DNA of 64,000 bases from Nannocystis pusilla (GTDB lineage: Bacteria; Myxococcota_A; Polyangia; Nannocystales; Nannocystaceae). The notes under the pieces are model-generated. The model was not told the DNA's origin. It searched no databases and saw nothing but the letters and a program-made list of their open reading frames with translations. Position 1 is the stretch's first letter. The number at the start of each line of letters is the position of its first letter. Both the position numbers and the translations under genes were made by a program. Below, piece after piece: positions 41,255 to 49,846 of the stretch. Location: NCBI RefSeq assembly GCF_026626665.1, contig NZ_JAPNKE010000002.1, forward strand, positions 10,746,001-10,810,000, read 5' to 3'.

Positions 41255-41902
41255 TCAGTGGCGGCCGCAGGCGAGCGCGCGCAGCTCGTTCATGGTCTTG
41301 AGGCGCACGCTGCACGGCAAGGTCTCGACGAACTTGGCGGCCTGCCGCCAGGAGTCGCCGCGCATCTTCCACGAGCGGAGCTCCTCTGCTGGGGTGTACT
41401 TGCGGCGCTCGAGGTCGGCGCAGTACTGCTCGGCCGAGCGCTTGGCCATGCGCTTCGCCGGGGTCAGCTTGCTCTTGTCGACGGCCTTGGCGGCCGGGGC
41501 GGCGGGCGCCATCTGCAGCGCCGAGCCGGTCCACATGCCGGCGGTGACGACCTGCGCGTCGCGCTTGCTCAGGCCCGCGGCCTGCCAGGCGGCGACGTCC
41601 TCGGCGGGCGTGGGGCCGAGCGCGTCATGGCGCTGAATCCATGTCCCGAAGACCAGGCTGGCGATCGCGGCGACGGCGAGGGCGCCGGCGCGGGCGGGAC
41701 GGATGGCGGTCTCGGAGCCGCGGAGCACCACGACGGAGCCGGCGAGGGCGGTCGCCACCGCCGCGATCGCGGCCACGGCGGTCGAGCCGGACAGGCCCAC
41801 GAGCAGGCCGAACAGGGTCCCCACGGCGCCGCCGAGCGTCAGGTCGGCGGCGAGGGCGTGACGGGGGGCGAGGTCGGTAGGCGAGGGGAAGGCTTTCATC
41901 AT
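41255..41902 (-). CDS. Small membrane protein of unknown function
   Basis: 215 residues, intact. Three hydrophobic helices occupy the N-terminal half (LTLGGAVGTLFGLLVGLSG; STAVAAIAAVATALAGSVVV; AGALAVAAIASLVFGTWI). The C-terminal half is soluble and basic with repeated Trp-containing motifs (DVAAWQAAGLSKRDAQVV; ELRSWKMRGDSWRQAAKFVE) that resemble each other, as in short helix-turn-helix-like repeats. No family recognised. The 180 bp between it and the BrxA-like gene shows nothing I can name. Confidence 0.65.
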   Translation of the reverse strand: MMKAFPSPTDLAPRHALAADLTLGGAVGTLFGLLVGLSGSTAVAAIAAVATALAGSVVVLRGSETAIRPARAGALAVAAIASLVFGTWIQRHDALGPTPAEDVAAWQAAGLSKRDAQVVTAGMWTGSALQMAPAAPAAKAVDKSKLTPAKRMAKRSAEQYCADLERRKYTPAEELRSWKMRGDSWRQAAKFVETLPCSVRLKTMNELRALACGRH

Positions 41903-41991
41903 CGTGACCCCAGCGTATCACTGTCGCGAGGGCCTGCGACGGGCGAGCCCGCGCGGTGCAGCGATCGGCGGGCGTCGGATATCCTGCGCGG

Positions 41992-43010
41992 GTGAGCCCA
42001 CGATCGCCGCTCGTCCTCCTTCTGCTGGTCGCCTGCCCCGGCGATTCGGCGACCTCGGCCACCGACTCCGACGCGGGTGAGAGTTCGACGGCGAGCACGA
42101 CCACTTCCGGCTCCAGCGGGGAGGGCGCGAGCACGTCGACCACCGATGTGACGACGTCGACAGGGACCGGCGGAGCGCCGACCGAGGCGACCACCGAGGT
42201 CACCGGCGGATCGACCACCGAGGACCCGGCGCTGGCGTGCAACGGCCACGTGGCCCTGTGCGCGCGCCGCTACGACGAGGTCGCGTATCCGTGCACGCAC
42301 AACAGCTACTCGGCGCAGGACGCCGGGTTCACGCAGTTGGTGGCGAATCAGCGGCGCACCGTCGCGGTCCAGCTCGCCGACGGGTGCGCGCGCTGATGCT
42401 CGACGTCCGCGTCGAGGACGGCGCGACGGCGCTGTGCCACGGCTCCTGCACGTACGGCGAGACGCCCCATGTCGAGGTGCTCGGCGACATCGCGGCGTTC
42501 CTGGCCGACAACCCGCGCGAGGTCGTCACGATCCTCTACGAGGACTCGGCCGAGGTCGACGCGATCGCGGCCGACTACGCGGCGCTGGGGCTCGAGGACA
42601 AGGTGTTCGTGTACGCGGGCGGGCCGTTCCCGACGCTCGAGGAGATGATCGCGGCCGACACCCGCCTGGTCGTCACCGCCGAGCAGGGCGGGCCGCCGCC
42701 CGCGTGGTACCACCACCTGTGGGACCTGGCGTGGGACACGCCCTACTCGTACATGAGCGCGGAGGAATTCTCGTGCGCGCTGAACCGCGGCGAGGCCGAC
42801 AACCCGCTGTTCCTCGTCAACCACTGGGTCAACAGCGTGCTCGACCTGCCCAGCGAGATGAACGCGATCGAGGTCAACACCTACGAGGTGCTGCACGCGC
42901 GCGTGGTCGAGTGCATGCAGGCGAGCGGCGACTTCCCCAACTTCGTCGCGGTCGATTACTACGAGCGCGGCGACCTGTTCGCGGTGGTCGACGCGATCAA
43001 CGGGGTGTGA
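41992..43010 (+). CDS. PI-PLC-like (X-domain) lipoprotein, frame interrupted once
   Basis: About 339 residues. Starts at GTG 41,992 with a lipoprotein signal (PLVLLLLVAC), then a Ser/Thr-rich spacer of ~70 residues typical of this genome. The catalytic-type domain begins CARRYDEVAYPCTHNSYSAQ, where the HNS is the first histidine motif of phosphatidylinositol phospholipase C-like enzymes. It continues ALMLDVRVEDGATALCHGSC (second His), VLGDIAAFLADNPREVVTIL and DFPNFVAVDYYERGDLFAVV. One G is missing in a GGG run at ~42,388 (CGGGTGCGC), which otherwise stops the frame. Surface-exposed; substrate unknown. Confidence 0.8.
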
Positions 43011-43040
43011 CTACGGCGCGCAGCGGCGGTCGCATTGTTT

Positions 43041-43080
43041 GGACATGTTTGAAAGGACATGTCCTTGAAGACATGGGACA
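43041..43080. repeat. 14-bp palindromic repeat array (three phased CATG nodes)
   Basis: CATG nodes at 43,044, 43,058 and 43,072, exactly 14 bp apart, with GGA and TCC flanks. Lies 30 bp after the PLC-like gene stop in a 220-bp gap before the convergent PEGA gene. Further single copies follow at ~43,122-43,137 and ~43,205-43,222. Between convergent genes, such dyads could act as terminators. Confidence 0.85.
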
Positions 43081-43230
43081 GCGGGCGCCCGCTCGTCTCG
43101 GACGCTCGTCCGGTGAGGGGCTGGCCGAGAGGACAGGTCGATCGTCGAGCGCGCCGGCCGCGGGCGAGGCTGCGCGCTCGGACAGATCCGCGGCTCGGGC
43201 GATGGGCCTGTCCGTGAGGCCAGATCCGGC

Positions 43231-43629
43231 TCAGCCGTGGCGGACGGTGACCTGGAGGCTGCCGGCCTTGGGCACGGTGAGCACGCCCTCGGCGAGGATC
43301 TTCTGGCCGTCGCGGACCTGGATGTCGTGCTTGCCGGGCAGGAGCGACAGGTTGGCGTCGGGGGCGGTGCCGGCGTAGCGGCCGTTGACGAACACGCTGC
43401 CGCGGCCGCCGTCGATCTCGAACGCGACCTTGCAGGCGGGGCCCTTGCGCTTGGCCTTGAGCTGCTTGGTCGACAGCGAGACGTCGGGCTCCCACTTGGC
43501 CTTGTCGTCGGACAGGCACACGCCGCTGGCGTCGGAGCAGGCAGCGGCGGCGGCGCGGGCCGGGGCGGCGGCGCCGAGGGCGAGGGCGAGGGCGAGGGCG
43601 GTCAGGACGGCGGGTGTGCGGAGGGACAT
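43231..43629 (-). CDS. Secreted PEGA-domain protein
   Basis: 132 residues, intact. A signal peptide (LTALALALALGAAAPARA, cleavage after ARA) is followed by a short Cys-containing segment (CSDASGVCLSDD) and a PEGA-like beta-domain (VAFEIDGGRGSVFVNGRYAG; LSLLPGKHDIQVRDGQKILA). PEGA domains are surface or periplasmic beta modules common in myxobacteria. It sits 38 bp downstream of the next gene on the same strand, so the two are likely co-transcribed. Confidence 0.82.
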   Translation of the reverse strand: MSLRTPAVLTALALALALGAAAPARAAAAACSDASGVCLSDDKAKWEPDVSLSTKQLKAKRKGPACKVAFEIDGGRGSVFVNGRYAGTAPDANLSLLPGKHDIQVRDGQKILAEGVLTVPKAGSLQVTVRHG

Positions 43630-43667
43630 GGCCGAAAGTTCCTGGTCGAAGGGGAATGTCCTGAAGG

Positions 43668-44578
43668 TCAGAAGCGACCGCCGAGGGAGAGGCCGCCGTA
43701 GCCGTAGCCGAGCGCGGGGGCGACGTGGACGCGGGCCGTCTCGCTGGCGCCGTGCTCGGCCCGGTAGGCCTTGCGCTTCTTGACGCCGAGGACGAGCAGG
43801 GCGATGCCGGCGGCGAGGCCGACGGCGGCCACGCCGATGCCGGCGTAGGCGACCACGTTGGCGGTCTTGCCCTTCTTGTCGATGTCGGCGAACTGGGCGT
43901 CGAAGTCGATCGCCGAGGGGTCGAGGGCGTCGACGTCCTTCTGTGCCTTGTTGCTCAGCGCGAGGCCGGCGCCGATCATCGCCAGGCCGCCGACGCCGAC
44001 CACCGTGAGCAGCGAGCCGCCGGCGATGAGGCCGCGACCGTCGCGCGGGGTGCCCTTCTCCTGCTTCGGCTCTTCCTTCGGCGGGGGGCTGGGGCGGGCT
44101 TGTCGAGGTCGGCGATCGCCTTCTCGCTGTCCTCGACGACCTTCTTGCCGCGGGCCATCTCGCGGTCGTACTCGCCGGCGTCGAGGTGCTGCCAGGCCGG
44201 GTCGCAGCGCGGGTCCTGCTGGAAGGCGGCGATGTCCATGCCGATCGAGGCCTGCTCGATGGCCTGCTGGAGCGCGGTCTTGTCGCGCTCGGCGACGCCC
44301 TCGGCGAGGAAGGCCTCGCCGGCGTCGATGAAGAGGATCGGGTCGCCGGTCTTCTTGGCCTCGGTGCGGAGCAGCTCGGCGGCGCCGCCGGGGTCGCTGC
44401 TCAGCATGGGTTTTGCGCGATCTTGCACGGTCTTGCGCACGCCCGAGGCGCTGGCCGGCGTGACATCCGCGGCGGCCAGCGCCGGCAACGGCAGGGTGGC
44501 GATCGGGAGCGTGACGGCGAGCAGGGCCGCCGCGAGCTGCGGGACAGGCCGCCTTGCCGGGGTCGAGTACGCGATCAT
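43668..44578 (-). CDS. Exported helical protein with C-terminal membrane segments, frame interrupted once
   Basis: About 303 residues. Signal peptide MIAYSTPARR...LPLPALAAAD, then a helical region with TPR-like spacing (AAELLRTEAKKTGDPILFID; AFLAEGVAERDKTALQQAIE), a charged Pro-rich linker, and two membrane helices (MVGVGGLAMIGAGLAL; VVAYAGIGVAAVGLAAGIAL). The C-terminus ends in GYGYGGLSLGGRF. The frame changes in a G-run near 44,090. The architecture (periplasmic helical repeats, two TM helices near the end, PEGA protein next door) is frequent in myxobacteria, but I do not know its function. Confidence 0.68.
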
Positions 44579-44800
44579 CCCGGGCACGGTACCAGGGCCG
44601 ACGGCAGAGGAAAACAGCGCGCCCGGGGCGCGAAACCCCGGTCCCGCGAGGCGTGCGCGGACGGGAGAATCTCTCGGCGGGGTCTGGGTGCCGCAGTGGT
44701 TTCGACCTGGCCCGAGGCCCGGCCGCAGGCGGTCCGTGTTCGCGGGCCCCGTCGTCGCCGGTCTTCCCTTGCGCGCGGTTTTTGCGGCTACGGTGACCGG

Positions 44801-45134
44801 GTGACGACAGGCCGCCACGGAGTTCGCGAGTGGTTGGGCATGGCGCTGCTGGGCGCGCTGCTCGGCGGTGCGTGCTACGAGGGTCCGGGTCCCAGGAGCC
44901 GCCGCCAGGCTCGCCCGAGGCTTTTGCGCGCCCGGCGGGCTGTGCAACGAGCCGACCAGCGTGTGCGACCCGGACGGCGATTATTGCTACGACAAGTTCA
45001 ACGTGTGCCGCGGGATCTTCTGCGGCGAGGCCGGGCAGTGCGTGCCCGTCGACACCAAGCCGACCTGCGTGTGCGATCCCGGCTACACCAACGAGACGTA
45101 CTCGCTCTACTGCGAGCCGCTCGCCGCGAGGTGA
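44801..45134 (+). CDS. Small Cys-rich (EGF-like) lipoprotein, frame interrupted once
   Basis: About 110 residues. The GTG at 44,801 begins a lipoprotein signal (LGMALLGALLGGAC with lipid cysteine before YEGPG). After a shift near 44,900-44,930 it reads FCAPGGLCNEPTSVCDPDGD, CYDKFNVCRGIFC and CVCDPGYTNETYSLYC. The eleven regularly spaced cysteines of the mature part, ending in a C-x-C-x5-G-x2-like element, look EGF-like, so disulfides outside the cytoplasm are likely. Function unknown. Confidence 0.65.
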
Positions 45135-45214
45135 AGGCGCCGCGCTCGCGCCGGCGCGCGCCCGCCAGTCGACCGAGGTCGCCGAGGGAGTAGTTGCGGC
45201 GCCGCGGGCCGGCT

Positions 45215-46941
45215 ATGCTCGCCCGGCCCATGCGCTCGTTCGTGCATCGCCTGCTGACCCGTCCGCTGCGTCTGCCGGCCGTCCTCGGACCGAAGCCGCA
45301 GCCGGGTGACCCGCAGATCTTCCGCTTCAACAGCGAGCGCGAGCAGATCATCGCCGAGGTGGTGCGGCGCGTCGAGCAGCACTTCGCGGCCGATCCGAAG
45401 AAGCTGCTCTACGCGCTCAACGAGGCCGGTCACGCCGAGATCCGCCGGCTCTCGGCGCAGGGCGACGCCGAGGCCGACCAGGCGCTGGGCTCGTGGCGCC
45501 GGCTGGTCAAGCGGCTCGGCAAGATGTCGGACGAGGAGCGGACCGAGAGCCTGCGGGCGATCGGCCGCGTCATGGCCGAGGACATCGCCGGCAACTTCGA
45601 CCCGCGGGTCTACAAGCTGGCGACGCGCCTCATCCCCGGCGTGCTGACGGCGGTGATGAACCCGATGGGCCTGCCGAACCAGCTGCTGGCCGGCGGCTTC
45701 AGCCAGCTCGACGCGCTGATCTCCGCCGAGGGCCCGATCGACAAGCTGCGCCGGCTGGCCCAGATCGGCACGCTGGTGCTGGTCCCGACCCACTCGTCGA
45801 ACCTCGACTCGGTCGCGCTCGGCTACGTGCTGCTGCGCGCCAACCTGCCGCCGGTGGTCTACGGCGCCGGCAAGAACCTCTTCTCAAACCCGCTGATCAG
45901 CTTCTTCATGCACAACCTCGGCGCCTACCGCGTCGACCGGCGGGTCTCGGCGCTCCTCTACAAGGAGGCGCTGAAGACCTACTCGTGCTTGATGATCGAG
46001 CGCGGGTATCACTCGCTGTTCTTCCCCGGCGGCACGCGCTCGCGCTCGGGGACGATCGAGCGCCGGCTCAAGCTCGGCCTGGCCGGCACCGCGGTCGAGG
46101 CGTTCTCGCGCAACCAGACCCACGGCCTCCACCGCCCGGTGTTCTTCGTGCCGGCGACCTTGAACTACGCGCTGGTGCTCGAGGCCGAGACGCTGATCGA
46201 GGACCACCTCAAGGGCGCGGGCGCGGCCCGCTACATCATCGACGACGACGAGTTCTCGCGCGTCGACCGGATCTACGCGTTCATGACCAAGCTGGTCACG
46301 CTGCGCTCGGCGCTGGTGGTCCGCTTCGGCGACGCGATGGACCCGTTCTGCAACCCCGTCGACGACGAGGGCAGATCGATCTCCCCTCGGGCAAGCCCGT
46401 CGACCCCGCCTCCTACGTCAGCCGCCGCGGCGTGCCGAGCGTCGACCCGGCGCGCGACGCCGGCTACACCCGCGAGCTCGGCGACGCGATCGCCCAGGCC
46501 TACCAGCGCGAGACGGTGATCATCTGGACGCAGCTGGTCGCGCACGTGCTCTACCGCTACCTCGTGTGGGCGACGCCCGAGCTCGACCTGTTCAGCCGCC
46601 AGCGCCGGCGCGGCGAGGTGGCGATGCCGCGCGAGCAGCTGGTGCGCGAGGTCGCCGAGGCGCGCGACCGCCTGCTGCAGGCCGAGGCCGAGGGGCGGGT
46701 CCACGTCGGGCCGGTGCTGCGCTCGCAGTCGCCGGAGCGGATCGTGTCCGAGGCGCTGTCGGCGTGGCGCGACTACCACACCAAGGTCGTCGCGCGCGAG
46801 GTCGGCGACGACGTGCTCATCGAAGATCCGAACCTGCTGCTGTTCTATCAGAACCGCCTGCTGCCGTGGGCCGAGGAGCTGGCGACCGAGGAGACGCTGG
46901 CCGCCGCGCGCAGCATCGTCAACCAGGGAGGCAAGGCATGA
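45215..46941 (+). CDS. PlsB/PlsC-superfamily glycerol-3-phosphate acyltransferase-like protein, frame interrupted once
   Basis: About 575 residues. Catalytic motifs of glycerolipid acyltransferases are present: VPTHSSNLDSVALGYVLLR (H-x4-D) near residue 200, GAYRVDRR, and SLFFPGGTRSRSG (the substrate-binding [F/P]-x-G-T-R-S motif), followed by FVPATLNYALVLEAETLIED. The long N- and C-terminal extensions match PlsB rather than PlsC. A base is missing near 46,371 (DDEG/QIDLPSGKPVD). Starts at ATG 45,215 or 45,230. The TGA overlaps the gpsA ATG, so acyl acceptor synthesis and first acylation are coupled, as expected for phospholipid synthesis. Confidence 0.82.
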
Positions 46942-47881
46942 GCGCGCCGCCGGTCGGGATCATCGGAGGCGGAAACTTCGGCTGGGGCCTCGCGCACGCG
47001 GTCGAGCGGGCCGGGCGTCAGGCGCTGCTGTGGAGCCGTCGGCCGCAGCGCGCCGGCACCGAGCACATCGACCTGGTCTCCGGGCCAGCCGCGCTGGCCG
47101 AGGCCGAGCTGATCTTCTTCGCCGTGCCGTCGCCGTACGTCGCCAGCATCGCCCGCGAGCTGGGCGTGTACCTCGACGGCGGGCACTTCCTGGTCCACAT
47201 CTCGCGCGGCGTGGTCGGCGACGACCTGCACGGCCTGACGCAGGTGCTGCGCAGCGAGACGCCGTGTCGGCGGGTCGGCGCGCTGGCCGGGCCGCTGGTG
47301 GCCGACGCGCTGATGACCGGCGCGCCGAGCGGGGGGTGGTCGCCAGCCGCTTCCCCGAGGTGCGGGCGGCGGTGCGCGAGGCGATCGGCGGGCCGGCGGT
47401 GCGGCTCTACAGCACCGACGACGTCACCGGGGCCGAGTTCGCGTCGACGGCGGTCGGCCTGTTCGCCACCGCGATCGGCTTCGCCCAGGGCCACGGGCTC
47501 GGGCCGGCGGCGCAGGCGATGCTGGCGACGCGGGCGATGGCCGAGGCGGCGCGGATCGGCGTGGCGCTCGGGGGCAAGCACGAGACGTTCATGGGCCTGG
47601 CCGGCTTCGGCGATCTGATGGCGGCGGTGGCCGGCGACGATCGGCCCGAGCTGGCGATCGGGCGGGCGATCGCGGAGAACCAGCCGCTCGAGGAGATCGG
47701 GTCGATCGGCGGCACTTACTTCGAGGGCCTCGAGAGCGCCGGCCGGATCGCCGCCTACACCCGCCGGGTCAAGCTGTACGCGCCCGTGATGACGCTGTGC
47801 GCCGCCGCGTTCTCGCGCGAGATCCCGGCGGGAGAGGCCGTCGCCGCGCTGATGTCGCGCGAGGCCGGTGAGGATGATGTC
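46938..47881 (+). CDS. gpsA: NAD(P)-dependent glycerol-3-phosphate dehydrogenase GpsA, frame interrupted once
   Basis: About 315 residues. Makes sn-glycerol 3-phosphate from dihydroxyacetone phosphate for phospholipids. Rossmann start PVGIIGGGNFGWGLAHAVER, then ISRGVVGDD, GALAGPLVADALMTGAPSG, TDDVTGAEFASTAVGLFATA, and the GpsA signature GKHETFMGLAGFGDLMAAV. One G is missing in the GGGGGG at 47,332-47,337. The ATG overlaps the acyltransferase stop. As read there is no stop at its natural end: the frame runs into the zinc-ribbon lipoprotein, while a TGA overlaps the next ATG in another frame. I place the end there. Confidence 0.85.
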
Positions 47882-48337
47882 ATGACCTTGTTGCCCTCGT
47901 CTCGATTGGTCCCCTGCTCCGCCTGCGGCGAGCTGCTGCGGGCCGGCTCCGGCCGCTGCCCGCACTGCGACGCGAGCCTGTCCGAAGGGACAGGCTCGCT
48001 CAACGCCGCCGCGCTGCTGCTCTCCGGCCTGACCTTGAGCGGCTGCCTGGTGAGCCCCCTCTACGGCGGGCCCGCGACCGACTCGGACTCGTTCGAGCCG
48101 CCGCTCAGCACCGGCACCGGGACCGAGACCGACACGAGCACGAGCACGAGCACGACCACCGGCGAGACGACCGCGGCGCCGACGACCGGGCCGACGACGA
48201 CCGGGACGAGCACGACGTCGACCGGGACGACGACCACGGACGAGACGACGGGGACGACCACCGACGAGCCCGAGACCGGCACGTCGAGCACGGGCACCGA
48301 CACCGGGGCGACGACGGACACCTCCGGCAGGAACTAG
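47882..48337 (+). CDS. Zinc-ribbon plus Thr-rich-tail lipoprotein-like protein
   Basis: 151 residues from ATG 47,882. An N-terminal zinc ribbon (CSACGELLRAGSGRCPHC, two C-x2-C pairs) precedes a hydrophobic segment with a lipobox-like end (AALLLSGLTLSGC), then a ~90-residue tail of Thr/Ser/Gly/Asp. Zinc ribbon ahead of a lipoprotein-like segment is a recurrent myxobacterial layout of unknown role. Between the ribbon and the hydrophobic helix the codons LSEGTG are a perfect 14-bp palindromic repeat. The frame is continuous with gpsA, so a fusion cannot be excluded. Confidence 0.65.
   Translation: MTLLPSSRLVPCSACGELLRAGSGRCPHCDASLSEGTGSLNAAALLLSGLTLSGCLVSPLYGGPATDSDSFEPPLSTGTGTETDTSTSTSTTTGETTAAPTTGPTTTGTSTTSTGTTTTDETTGTTTDEPETGTSSTGTDTGATTDTSGRN
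47974..47997. repeat. Perfect copy of the 14-bp palindromic repeat inside a CDS
   Basis: Ten-base arms (GAGCCTGTCC and its exact complement) surround GAAG; node CCTG at 47,977 and CAGG at 47,991 are 14 bp apart. The most symmetrical copy in the window. It would form a 10-bp stem with a 4-nt loop in the mRNA. Confidence 0.9.
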
Positions 48338-48439
48338 GCCGAGCCGGCCGGGCCGCGTCTGGGTCAACCGGGCGCCGGCCGCCCGGGGCCGAGGTCGAGA
48401 CGCTGTACGGCGTGGTCGACTGGCGCCTGGCCGCCGGAG

Positions 48440-48499
48440 CATGTCCTGCAGGGCATGCTCTCGGGGACAGGTTTGATAGGGCATGTCCGCGAGGCCATA
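48440..48499. repeat. 14-bp palindromic repeat array (five phased nodes)
   Basis: Nodes at 48,440 (CATG), 48,454 (CATG), 48,468 (CAGG), 48,482 (CATG) and 48,496 (CATA), each 14 bp after the last, separated by TCC/GGA-type arms. Located in the 312-bp gap after the zinc-ribbon lipoprotein gene. Confidence 0.88.
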
Positions 48500-48625
48500 C
48501 TCGATCCGTGCCCCGAGCGGGCGCGCGGACCCGGTGCTGGCGAGCGGGCGAGGTGCTCGATCCGTGCCCTGAGCGGGCGCTGGCGAGGTGCTCGATCTGT
48601 GCCCTGAGCGGGCGCACAGGCGAGG
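48500..48625. repeat. Tandem direct repeat (three units)
   Basis: Three copies of CTCGATCCGTGCCCTGAGCG with one- or two-base changes begin at 48,500, 48,556 and 48,591 and share a trailing GGCGAGGTG-like end. It fills the remainder of the gap before the minus-strand gene ending at 48,650, directly after the five-node palindrome array. No gene seen here. Confidence 0.7.
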
Positions 48626-48649
48626 CGCTGCAGGCTCGAGGGCGTGGCC

Positions 48650-49100
48650 TCATGCGGTGGCCTCGCGGCGGAGGTCGCGGGCGCGGCGGCCGGCGTCGGC
48701 GACGATGAGGCCCTCGACCTCGCGGACGACGTGGGCCAGCAGGGGGCCGAGGGCGCGCTGGCGGCGGCGGACCAGCGACCCAGCAGGGCCGTGAGCGCGG
48801 GGACGTCGACGTCGTCGTCGCCGGAGACGCGGGCCAGCAGGTCGCGCAGGGGCTGGCCGCCAAGCTCGGCGAGCCACGGCGCGAGCCGATCGTCGAGGGT
48901 CGCGGTGACCTCCCGCCACAACTGCTCGTCGCCGGCGACGGCGTCGCCCAGCGCCGCGACGACGGCCGAGGGCCACAGCCGCTCGACCTCGCCGGCGCGC
49001 GCGAGCAGGCCGGCCGCCTCGCGGGGCGTCAGCGCCAGCGCCAGCACCAGCCGCAGCGCGCCGGCCTCGGGCGGCTCGCTGGCGGGAAGCCGGCGGTCAC
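48650..49100 (-). CDS. Small protein of unknown function, third gene of a three-gene overlap cluster, frame interrupted
   Basis: About 150 residues, no family recognised. The core reads LRLVLALALTPREAAGLLAR, VVAALGDAVAGDEQLWREVT, LRDLLARVSGDDDVDVPALT, and after a shift near 48,780 ALGPLLAHVVREVEGLIVAD and AGRRARDLRREATA. Mostly helical and soluble. I infer a GTG start at 49,100 overlapping the upstream TGA, with a one-base loss near 49,085. It follows two small paralogous genes in the same orientation. Confidence 0.5.
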
Positions 49101-49324
49101 CCCTCGCCCCCGCCGGGCAAGACCTCGAGGACAGGTCGTTGGGGACAGGTCCGCGCGAGCTGCACCATCGCCCGCGCGAGGGTGGTGGTCAGCGCCTCGC
49201 AGGCGTCGCGCGCGAGGCGGAAGCTGAGCGGGCCGGCGTGGACGTGGACGACGCCGTCGTGGGCGAGCTCGACGCGGTAGCCCGGCGCGCTGGCGAGCAG
49301 CTGCGGGTCCGGCCGCCCGCTCAC
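49097..49324 (-). CDS. Small protein, paralog of its upstream neighbour
   Basis: 75 residues, intact, GTG start at 49,324 overlapping the upstream stop (GTGA). Core GYRVELAHDGVVHVHAGPLS, then FRLARDACEALTTTLARAMV. This matches the neighbour's IHLNVGATTLRFTPEAFEGL in pattern (hydrophobic strand, Gly, strand, then helix), so the two look like duplicated members of one small-protein family. The C-terminal codons TCPQRPVLEVLPGG fall on two copies of the palindromic repeat (49,122-49,150). Function unknown. Confidence 0.55.
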   Translation of the reverse strand: MSGRPDPQLLASAPGYRVELAHDGVVHVHAGPLSFRLARDACEALTTTLARAMVQLARTCPQRPVLEVLPGGGEG

Positions 49325-49520
49325 GCCTCACCTCGCACGCGCCGCCCCAGGTGCAGCGGGAGACCGCCGTCGTGGTCGCTCGGCGGACGGGCGGCCAGCT
49401 CGGCGACAGCCTCGAGGATCAACGCCGACAGGCCCTCGAACGCCTCGGGGTGAAGCGCAAGGTGGTGGCGCCGACGTTGAGGTGGATCATCGCGCAGCTG
49501 CACGAGTCGATCGTGACCAT
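49321..49520 (-). CDS. Small protein, first gene of the three-gene cluster, frame interrupted once
   Basis: About 66 residues. From ATG 49,520: MVTIDSCSCAMIHLNVGATT, LRFTP, and after one missing base in a CCCC run near 49,452 EAFEGLSALILEAVAELAAR. Two cysteines near the N-terminus (CSC). Small strand-strand-helix layout like the next gene. No firm family. Confidence 0.5.
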
Positions 49521-49846
49521 GGCGCTGGTGGCGAGGCGTGTCCGCTGACAGGGGCGTGTGGGGTGCATGGGTGCTCTCGGTGTTAATTGATATGGGTTTT
49601 GAATATCATGTTCAAGATGCGCCGGGGATGGAATAATTTGCGCGTAGAACGATGTTCAAGCGGATGCTCGGATCGAGCGTGTCCCGAAGTCAGTCCGGGC
49701 CGGCGAACTTCTGTACTTGGGAACCTGCTTTTCAGGGCGGCCGAGCTCGCGGCGAGCCGGCGAGCCTGGGAGCGTGGCGGGGCCGGATCTGGAAATGTCT
49801 TTCGAGGCATGTCCCTGAAGACATGTCTCGACCCGGCTCGCGGCCC
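49521..49846. other. AT-richer intergenic region with a three-node palindromic array
   Basis: 326 bp. The first ~130 bp are unusually AT-rich (around 49,580-49,650) and may hold a promoter for the minus-strand trio. Nodes AATG/CATG/CATG at 49,794, 49,808 and 49,822, 14 bp apart, form a palindromic array just after the stop of the next minus-strand gene, where a terminator would sit. No gene seen. Confidence 0.6.
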
